Assembly: GCF_963678635.1 (NCBI RefSeq)
Contig: NW_026970824.1
Location: 46,001 to 110,000 of the forward strand
DNA: 64,000 nt
Reading direction: 5' to 3'
Source of the DNA: Symsagittifera roscoffensis
Taxonomy: Eukaryota > Xenacoelomorpha > Acoela > Convolutidae
Of the stretch, positions 54,562-62,700 are shown piece by piece. The notes beneath the pieces are model-generated. The model was not told the DNA's origin. It made no database searches and saw only the letters and a list, made by a program, of their open reading frames with translations. Both the position numbers and the translations under genes were made by a program. Numbering within the stretch: the first letter of the stretch is position 1; every line of letters begins with the position of its first letter.

Positions 54562-54966
54562 CTAACAATCGAACAATGCATATACTGATGAAGCAAAAAT
54601 TTTAACATATAAACAGAAGATTAATCCAGTCACGTGACCAAGAAAACAAGAACTTGGAAATCTAGGTAAAACATAACAACAACCAGGTCCCTTATAAGTT
54701 GTAGAATTCACAGATCCAGCTGCATCATGTAAAATTGCATGAAGTCTGAAAATTTTTGAGTTTGCAAAAAAGTAATCCATACAAGAATTTCCGTATCCAA
54801 TTAAATCCCCAAAAGGAAATTTTTGGTCCATTTCTTTCAAATTTATGTTTGGGTCCAAAACAATACAGGTACAAAGAAAGTAATTTTTTCTTTTTGTATT
54901 TGATGAAAAGTCATGCTTTATCAAATCAAAATTTCTGAGAACTTCATTCAATTTCTGAACGTTCAT
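54562..54966 (-). CDS. Conserved 134-aa protein, copy 4
   Basis: The frame is complete. One change (GPGCCYV for GPGYCYV) is seen. The upstream in-frame extension exists only because the TAG before the ATG has become TGG; I keep the shared ATG. Confidence 0.6.
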   Translation of the reverse strand: MNVQKLNEVLRNFDLIKHDFSSNTKRKNYFLCTCIVLDPNINLKEMDQKFPFGDLIGYGNSCMDYFFANSKIFRLHAILHDAAGSVNSTTYKGPGCCYVLPRFPSSCFLGHVTGLIFCLYVKIFASSVYALFDC

Positions 54967-55372
54967 TTTCCACAGTGCATTCGTCAATAATGATACAAGT
55001 TTTTTTGAGTGTTTCTACATAAGACAAAACTGAGGGGACAAAATCAACCAAATGATAATGAAGTTTTTTTTCCAACTGAAAATTCTGATTGTTCTTCCAA
55101 GTGTTTCCTTTTCTACGATACTCTATAATATCTATTTTTTTAATATCTGAACGATAACTTAGAAAAATTTTTCGTCTTCCATTATGCAAAGTCCACTCAA
55201 ATTGGGAAATTTGTGATTCTGTATCCAAATCTTGCAATTTTGGTAAATTTTGAGATTCCAAAACTGTTAGTGACAATTTTTGGGACTTTTCTTTTAAGAC
55301 GATATGAAAAAGTCCCAATTTATTTTGAAGCTTTAAAACAAGATTTCTGGAAAAACCAATGTTCCAACTCAT
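54944..55372 (-). CDS. 142-aa PC4-like-pattern protein, copy 4
   Basis: The frame is complete. A local substitution cluster (KKLHYHLVDFV for KKEYDNLVDFI) lies at the start of the proposed helix, near 55,050. Confidence 0.55.
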   Translation of the reverse strand: MSWNIGFSRNLVLKLQNKLGLFHIVLKEKSQKLSLTVLESQNLPKLQDLDTESQISQFEWTLHNGRRKIFLSYRSDIKKIDIIEYRRKGNTWKNNQNFQLEKKLHYHLVDFVPSVLSYVETLKKTCIIIDECTVENERSEIE

Positions 55373-55461
55373 ACTGCTCAGCTCAAAGAAGTTTTAAAAG
55401 ATGATTCAATAAGATGAATATTTGAATTACATTACTATAATAACATCACTCAACAACAAAA

Positions 55462-56110
55462 TTATTGAACCTTACAGTTCTTAACAAACATAAAATCTCC
55501 CAAGACTTGGGCAAGTTCTTTGAATTCGTTCAAAGTATAGTTGACATAGGCAACTTGCTTCAAGACTTCGCTCTCCTTTGCAGTGAAGAGTCGAATCTGA
55601 ATGTAGGGTGGCTTGTTCACACTGTAATTCTTGATTGTGACACACACCCTTCTCTTCTTGTATGTTGCTACGTCATACACCGCATGACAGTTCGCAAGTT
55701 TCTGCTCCATGGTTGAGTCTTTGTCAGAATAGGGTTCCAATACAGGAACGAGTCCAAGGTTGTCAGCATCGTGAATAACAGTATTCCGTATTGCTGATAT
55801 CCTTTCCCCTTCTTTTTCACCAAGATAGACTTGCTGGTTTTTTTCGAATTGTCCAGATTCATTTTTCTTTAGCAATTGGAAGCAAGGTTCAACGTAAATT
55901 TTTCCGTTGTAGGGTTTTTGGGACCAAGAAAATCTCCCAATCTTTTTTTGGTTCTTAGCAAATTCAATATAGTTGGGAAGGACATCTTTTCGTGAATACA
56001 TTTTTGATTTAAGATTCAGAACCAACTGATCAGTAGTAGATATTTCAAAATAATTATATTTGTAAATTTATAGAAATTAGGAAATCTAGACGACTCACTG
56101 TACAATCCAT
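55462..56110 (-). CDS. 191-aa two-exon protein with PC4-like C-terminal pattern, copy 4 (intact)
   Basis: Exon 1 (56,099-56,110) supplies ATG plus three codons, then GTGAG-type donor, a 73-bp intron (56,026-56,098) and a GATCAG acceptor. Exon 2 carries the rest. The internal Met is Leu in copies 1b and 2b, which supports the spliced start. The N-terminal half is basic. Residues ~120-185 (YKKRRVCVTIKNYS, YIQIRLFTAKE, VAYVNYTLNEFKELAQVL) follow the PC4 strand-strand-strand-helix plan. It is transcribed divergently from the plus-strand gene. A role as ssDNA-binding protein is inferred from the pattern. Confidence 0.6.
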
Positions 56111-56240
56111 ATAAGGTATTTTTTACCTTATATGGAATACTGAGTAGGTGATGATCCAAATATTGACATTGCGTAGGTGATGTAACTACTATATAAGCAA
56201 TTCAATATAGATAAAAATCATTTTCAACAAGTAATCGGTG
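56099..56240. promoter_or_regulatory. Divergent promoter, copy 4
   Basis: This is a duplicate of the promoter at 50,643. The palindrome is at 56,107-56,135, TTGCGTAGGTGATGTAAC at 56,169-56,186 and TATATAA at 56,190-56,196. All are unchanged by eye. Confidence 0.65.
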
Positions 56241-56837
56241 ATGGCATCTGCTATGTGTCAAGCATATCCCACTTTTTATTCGGACTACAATGCAAAATCT
56301 CTTTTTATCTCTGTCTCAGAAAACTTTTATGAAAAATTTATTGTCACCCAAGACTACTGTGTATCTAACCATTCATCATTCTGCCCAGTGGAAAATTGCA
56401 AATTTCACTTAGTATTAATCGGATCATCACTCGATCAGATTTTGCAAAGATTAGATAAATATCATTTCACTTATCAAATTGTTGACTGTATATATACTTT
56501 ATACAAACACAGATTTTAATTCAATATTATTTCATCAAGAGGTGAAGTTTTCAATCAATTGAATCGTGCAGTCAAACACAACTTGAAATGTAGAATACCG
56601 GAAAAATTACCCAGCGTTGCAAAGAAACGACTGCTGCGAAAAAAATTCAAAAGACATTATCTCAGTTCTGCTCAGAAGATTGCGTCCACTCAGACTCTTG
56701 GATCAGCTTTTTTGGAAAGGATTCGAAAAGTTCAAAACTCAAAGTATGAGACTGACTAGTTGAAAATTGTTGATTGTTTTATTGATGGTTTTGGTACTGT
56801 AAATAGTGATCGTATCAATTTTTCTATTAATAAATGA
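56241..56837 (+). pseudogene. Plus-strand ~198-codon gene, copy 4, two nonsense codons
   Basis: It carries the shared TAA at 56,517-56,519 plus a private TTG-to-TAG change at 56,757-56,759. The final codons differ by one substitution. Confidence 0.6.
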
Positions 56838-56875
56838 ATATTTGTTAATAAAAATCTTGTCAAAATTGTTTATAT

Positions 56876-57536
56876 TTAAATCAAGAGTTTTTTCGCAAGA
56901 TGCAAATTTTGGTTTGATTTTTTCAACACGTTTGCAAAAATTTAATTAAACTTTTTTACAAGATGCAAAAATTGTTTTGATTTTTTCAACAAGTGTGCAA
57001 AAATTTTCAACAAAATTTTGTGTTAGATGCAAGTTTTTTCGTGATTTTTTTGAAAACAAATGCAAAAATCTAACTTATTTTTTCTTATTCATTTGCAAAA
57101 AATTGCAAAAATTTTTTGTAAAAAACTTGTTAAATTAATGCTAAAAATTTTTCATAATTGCTGACTTTGAGTACTATTCCCTATCTTAATACATTGTTTT
57201 TCCAATATTTTTGATAAATTTACATGCAAAAAAGAGATTTTTTTATGATCAAATTTAAAACAAAGATACTCATTTTCTTTAGTTATTAAATGTGTAAGAA
57301 AATCCTCTTTCAGTTTTCTTTAAAATGCGAAAATATTTAATGAAATTTTTCTTAATTTGAGAGATTTTCTTTGATTTTTTTAAACAAGTGTGCACAAAAA
57401 ATTATGAAAAGTTTTGCATGGTGCAAAAAATAATGTAAAGTTTTTAACATGCTTGCAAAAATTGGCTTAATTTTTTTACCATCTTTCTAACAAAATTCCA
57501 TAAAAGTATTAACCAGATGCATAATTAGTTTCATTT
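56876..57536. repeat. ~62-bp TGCAAAAATT tandem repeat, copy 4
   Basis: This is a duplicate of 51,420-52,080, including the reverse-complement terminal motif at 57,175-57,194. No gene is seen. Confidence 0.6.
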
Positions 57537-57665
57537 TAAACAAATTTTTACCATTGAAATTTCTTAATAAACTTTTCTATGATCTCTTTGTTCCTATCTC
57601 TTGAAAAAAAATTTACTAGATAGAAAGAAATTAAATTACAAAGCACAAGACAGTAGCCAATTTGT

Positions 57666-58166
57666 TTACAAATCAATGAGTTGTCGAGCAGCTGAGTTCT
57701 CAAAGTTTTGCAAGTTCTCAATGGAGCACAAAGCTGGTCTTGCCTCCATCACTGGTGGTTGTCTTGGTGATTCGCTGACTGGAGTTCTTGGCTCAGAGAA
57801 CCCCTCATCCTCTTCGATGGTAATTGGGTTGTCTACAGATCCCTCTTCCCAAGGAAAGAGGAAATCGTCGAATGGTTGGGATACATATCTAGAGTCAGGA
57901 ATTTCGGGGTAGTTCATTCCCACATGCTCGGCCACTTCCTCCATCATTTGCATTTCTCCAAGTTGATTCTCTGTAGGAGATACTTGCGTTATATGATGAT
58001 CGTTGAAATCCCTTCGCATCACTTCCACCATTTGCCAGACTTGGATTGGGATGTCAATTCGTGCCAGAAAAACTCCACAAACTGTTTCTCGCACTTGGAT
58101 TTGTACTAAATCAGCCGAAAATTCCACCGAGAACATAAGGTTGTTGTTTTGTACTGAGAAGATCAT
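57666..58166 (-). CDS. 166-aa protein: PC4-like N-terminus and acidic tail, copy 4
   Basis: It is intact and nearly identical to copy 3 (TQVSPTE for TQVPPTE). The same start and promoter layout apply. Confidence 0.6.
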   Translation of the reverse strand: MIFSVQNNNLMFSVEFSADLVQIQVRETVCGVFLARIDIPIQVWQMVEVMRRDFNDHHITQVSPTENQLGEMQMMEEVAEHVGMNYPEIPDSRYVSQPFDDFLFPWEEGSVDNPITIEEDEGFSEPRTPVSESPRQPPVMEARPALCSIENLQNFENSAARQLIDL

Positions 58167-58350
58167 TTTGAGCAATAAGATGAATAAGTGATTAAAAACA
58201 AGATTGAAAGTTGAGAGGGTAAAATTTTACTGTGGTTAAGTTGAAATTTTTGTATTTAGAGCTGAGAGAGGAGGTAGTTGACGGTAGTTAAGTTGAAAAT
58301 AAAATGATTTTTAGTTAAGAGAGAGGGGTACCTTCAACTGGAATGTGTGG

Positions 58351-58536
58351 GTTTAACCAATCAGAATGGATTTTCCTTATTTGGATTGTAGTCGTGTCCA
58401 ATCAGATTTTAGTTTCCTTTTATGGAATTCTTATAGAAAACTCGTGTCCAATTGGAAACAAAGCTCCATTTTACACATTGTCGTTTCCAATCACAAAAAT
58501 GTTCATTTTTGTTCAAGTTGTCATATCCAATCAGAG
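58351..58536 (-). promoter_or_regulatory. Array of five CCAAT boxes, copy 4
   Basis: Boxes at 58,357, 58,398, 58,448, 58,487 and 58,527 preserve the copy 3 spacing exactly. Confidence 0.65.
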
Positions 58537-58543
58537 GAACCTT

Positions 58544-58702
58544 TTAAGGATTTAAGTCTTCCAAATAAGTAAAAATATACACAAAAGCAATCGCAAAAAT
58601 AAATGACCAAAAGTTGTTTGCTGTAAAAATAAGAAATATTCCCGATATAAGTAACAAAAGAAGAAAAATTAATAAAAGTAGCATCTTTGCTAGTCTTCTC
58701 AT
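58544..58702 (-). CDS. 52-aa two-TM membrane protein, copy 4
   Basis: It is unchanged from copy 3 and coupled to the 195-aa gene by a TGATG overlap (58,700-58,704). Here the upstream partner is the complete 195-aa gene, showing the original arrangement. Confidence 0.6.
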   Translation of the reverse strand: MRRLAKMLLLLIFLLLLLISGIFLIFTANNFWSFIFAIAFVYIFTYLEDLNP

Positions 58703-59289
58703 CAAGTTAACTGAATTTTTTGTATATAATCGATGAGAAATTGCTGATTTTTCAGCCGATATTCAAGTTCTTTAATTTTGATGTAGATTTGAGATGATAA
58801 CTCAAAGTTGATGAATTTTTCAAAGCAAATCTCTGGAAAACTGATACCAAACCTGATCATGCAAGATTTTGAACTTTGAATGTCCTTAAAAAAATGGAGG
58901 AATAAAGAACTTTGCTGGGGAGTTTTAACAAATTTGGGAGTTGGATATGGAATAAAAAGAGTCTTTGAAATATTATCGTACGATTTTTTTATCAATTTCA
59001 AATTTTCTAAAATAAATAACATTTCTTTTCTAGTCAAGTGTAACTCAGCTGTAAGTTTATAGCTTTGATACGCAATATGTGAATCAAAAGTAAACTCTTT
59101 GATTGAGTAAGTTTCTCTGAAGAGACCTTTACTTAGCCGGAGAACTCTATTTTGGACAACATAAACGTCCAAAAAATTGTGAAAAAAGTAAGAAACCACA
59201 TCTATTTCATCAATAAGGAAATCACACGGAATATTTTCTTTTTTCTTGTAGAGTAATTCGAGGAAGTTCAAATGCTTTTTGATTGACAT
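58702..59289 (-). CDS. 195-aa protein of unknown function
   Basis: This is the only complete copy; the other survives as the tail of the ATPase chimera. It starts MSIKKHLNFLELLYKKKENI. It is rich in Lys, Phe, Leu and Ile, with a predicted helical C-terminus (SQIYIKIKELEYRLKNQQFL) that could form a coiled coil. No signal peptide or clear membrane segment is present. It is transcribed divergently from PolB, sharing the ~500-bp control region. I do not recognise the family. Confidence 0.65.
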   Translation of the reverse strand: MSIKKHLNFLELLYKKKENIPCDFLIDEIDVVSYFFHNFLDVYVVQNRVLRLSKGLFRETYSIKEFTFDSHIAYQSYKLTAELHLTRKEMLFILENLKLIKKSYDNISKTLFIPYPTPKFVKTPQQSSLFLHFFKDIQSSKSCMIRFGISFPEICFEKFINFELSSQIYIKIKELEYRLKNQQFLIDYIQKIQLT

Positions 59290-59787
59290 TCTTCAAAAAT
59301 GAATATTTTTGATCCAAAGTTATGACTAGAAACAGCTTAGTTCTGATTGGTTGAGAATTTTTCTGGAAAATTCTAGAATTTTCCGAAAATTCTAGAACTT
59401 TCCGAAAATTCTAGAATTTTCCAAGGAATAACGTGGAGATGACGTCATTACCATAAAAGCAAAATTGCGTAGGCGGTGACATCACTTCTATTCAAAGAAT
59501 GACGTCATTACCATAAAAGGAAATTTGCGTAGGCGGTGACATCGCTTCCATTCAAAGAATGACGTCATTACCGTAAAAGGATTATTGCGTAGGCGTCATT
59601 GATAGTATAAATACACTTATTTTATTGGTTTAAATCATTCATTTTGTTTGCCAATCAGAAACAGTCAACTGAATTTTACTTCAAATTTTACATTTCGTTA
59701 CTTCACGAAAAGTAAGTATTTTCATTCAATTGGTACTTTACGTTTTTAAATTTGGAACATTTCAAAAGTCCCAATTTTTTTTAGATA
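59290..59787 (+). promoter_or_regulatory. PolB control region: heat-shock-like, CRE, TATA elements and a 5'UTR intron
   Basis: In order: three 19-bp repeats carrying TTCTAGAA (59,371, 59,390, 59,409), the core of a heat-shock element. Then three perfect TGACGTCA sites (59,440, 59,500, 59,560) in 60-bp repeats, each with TTGCGTAGG downstream (59,465, 59,525, 59,585). Then TATAAATA near 59,604. CCAAT-type words lie at ~59,348 (ATTGG), ~59,624 and ~59,652. A GTAAGT donor at 59,712 and TTTTTTTTAG acceptor at 59,784 define a 73-bp intron just before the ATG. The factors bound are inferred from consensus sites. Confidence 0.75.
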
Positions 59788-62700
59788 ATGCCTGCACTTA
59801 ACCGAAATGAGAAAGTCAAATGTGAGGACTGCGGAAACATGTTTACTCGAATAAACGCTGCCAGACATCAAAAAAAGCAGGAGGAATATAAGTGTTCCAA
59901 ATGTCATTTTTATACAAAGAACAAGGACGAGATGAACTATCATGTTGCTAAGAAACATGCTCCACCAAGTTCCAAGCAATCAACGGTGTGTTCTTCTTGT
60001 GAGCAAGAGTTTCCGAGTTACTAATCTCTCCAGCAACATCGGAGAAAGGAACATGGAGTGAAACAACGGAAGCCAAGTGATACGGTAGCCGACTTGAACA
60101 AAATTGTGGAGGATGAGGGGGAAGATGGTGAAAAATTGAAGGAGGAACTTGGTGCATGTCAACATTTTCTAGTGGATACGGAGATGGAAAATGGGAGAAA
60201 AAAGGTATTTAACTTCCAAATGTCCCAGTTAGATACTAAAATAATTAACGAGAAACTTGAAGAAGTCTTCAACAAGCTCGATTCTGCAGCCAAAATCAAC
60301 ATTGCTCTGGGTTTTGTTCTTCGAAATATTGAGAATGGTGAATATCGATATTTCTACGCCCATGAAAACAATACTCTGTTTGAAAAATCCCACTTACTTT
60401 GTACGAAAGCGGATTTGATAACAATCCAAGGAAAAGTAGAAAAATTTGATATTGTGGAGCAATGTACCCAAGAACGCCAGAACACAAAGTGGCGATTCAA
60501 GTTGATTACTAACGTTACAATTTTTGCTGCTTTGCTGAAAAACATCCCCATGGGATGTCCGGACTCTGTCTTACCCGAACCTTTGATACGACATACGCAA
60601 GTGAATTGTCTTTTATCTAACAAAGACAAGGAACCTTACAAAGATCATTTGTGTCTTTTCCGCGCATTGGCCATGTACATGAACGGACACAATGATCTCG
60701 ACACTCACACCTCCAGATATTTTACAGAATTCATAACAATATCTGGTTATGATCCTAAGAATTTTCGTGGAGTTTCCGTTGAAGACTTACCTGTTGTCGA
60801 GGAAATAATTGAACGCAACATCTTTATTTACGATTTTGATATTCAAGAGGGAGAATATGTGGGAGAACTAGCACGAAGAATTATTGGTAGATTTGATAAA
60901 ACAGTCAAATTACTGCGATTCAACAATCATATTATTCATACAAATGATATAGATAGCTTCTTTAAGTTTTTCCGGTGCCCTAGTTGTGATAGTTTCTTCA
61001 AAAGATCCGAGTTTCTCAACAAACATCTTCTGAGATGTAAGGATCGTGTGAAACATATTTACCCAAAGAACGTATATGAGCTTCGCGAAACCTTGTTTGA
61101 AAAGCTAGAAGTATTCAATCTTCCAGTTTCCGATGATAAAAAACTCTTCAAAAACTTAGCAGTTTTCGATTTTGAGTCGATATGTGTTCCTACAGAAGAA
61201 CTAAAAGAAACACAAACTACTACCTGGATAGAAAAACATGTTCTTATTTCAGTATCTATATCATCGAATCTGATTGATGAACCCATCTTCTTGTACAACA
61301 AGGATTCACAGAACTTGATAATTGATTTTGTATCCAACCTCGAGCTGTTGGCTGAACAAAGTAAGCTAGAAATGAGAAAAAAATTTCAAGATATTGAAGT
61401 AGCTGTCAATGAAAGAATGAAGAAGATCTTTGATCAGCTAAACGAACGTGGTAAAAATTATTCACGTAACAAATTCGAGTACGAAGGCGAATGCATTGAA
61501 GATTCGGAAGAAGCAGATATGTCAACACAATTTTTGCGAATTCAGAAAAATCAACTCATCGATTTGAAACAACATCTGGAGAGATATATAAATACTTAAC
61601 CTGTTTTTGGATTTAACAGCGGTAGATATGATTTAAATTTGATCAAGTCCTACCTAATCTCCTATTTGATTCGCGATAAAGAACAAGAAACATCCGTCAT
61701 CAAAAAAGCAAATGATTTTATATCTTTCAAGTTTGGAGATGTACACTTTCTTGACATTATGAAATTTCTGGGTGGAGCAACAACTCTGGACTCATTTCTC
61801 AAAGCTTATAAAGCTAGTGAAACAAAAGGATTCTTTCCTTATGAGTGGTTTGACAACCCTGACGAACTTGATTTTCCAGGACTGCCGCCATATGAAGCAT
61901 TTTTCAGTAAACTTAGAAACAAGAATCCTCTAGACAAAGACTTTACTGATTATGAAAAACTGAGGAAGAGTGGACTTGATGAACATCAAGCACTGAAAAA
62001 GCTTCAAATCAAGACTGTACCCCCATCTGGACTAGATAATTACAATTACTTACAACAAACTTGGCAGAAAAACGGAATGACTGTTTTCAAAGACTTTTTG
62101 CAGTGGTACAACAACAAAGATGTAGTTCCAACCCTGGAAGTAATGCAAAAAATGATCCAATTTTATCATAACAAAGGGATAGATATGTTGAAACTTGGAT
62201 GTACACTTCCAAATCTAGCAAACATATGTCTACACAAATCTACAAATTACAAGTTTTATCCATTTTGCGAAAGTGATAAAGATTTGTGTGAAAAAATACG
62301 AGAAGACATGACCGGTGGACCTTCGATTGTGTTTACTCGAAAAGCAGTTGTAGACGAAACCTTTATCAGAGATTCATCAACTATTTGTAAGTCAATCGTT
62401 GGAATTGATGCGAGCCAGCTTTACCCCTATTCAATGTGTCAAGATATGCCAACAGGACTGTATACGAGATGGGAGTTTGACACTGATATGCAGAAATTCA
62501 AGGCTAGACATAATCGAACTCGCAACTTTGAGAATATGGTCATGTCTTTCTATGACTGTAAAATTGAGAGCTTTTTTACATCTGGAAAACAGAAGAAAAT
62601 TGACTGTTTTAATGTGGACGGTTATTGTGATCACTGTAAAACAGTATTCGAGGCAATGGGTTGCTACTATCACTTTTGTTCTTCTCAAGAAACTCGTCCC

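Noticed and set aside
59746-60165. Minus-strand frames opposite the PolB N-terminus
   Set aside because: They are antisense shadows of the zinc-finger coding region and show no recognisable domain.
46563-61599. Reassigned TAA codon, because several genes contain in-frame TAA
   Set aside because: Protease, exonuclease and integrase end at TAA in the expected place. The residues expected at the internal TAAs differ, and frameshifts and a TAG and TGA nonsense codon also occur. Decay in AT-rich DNA explains it.
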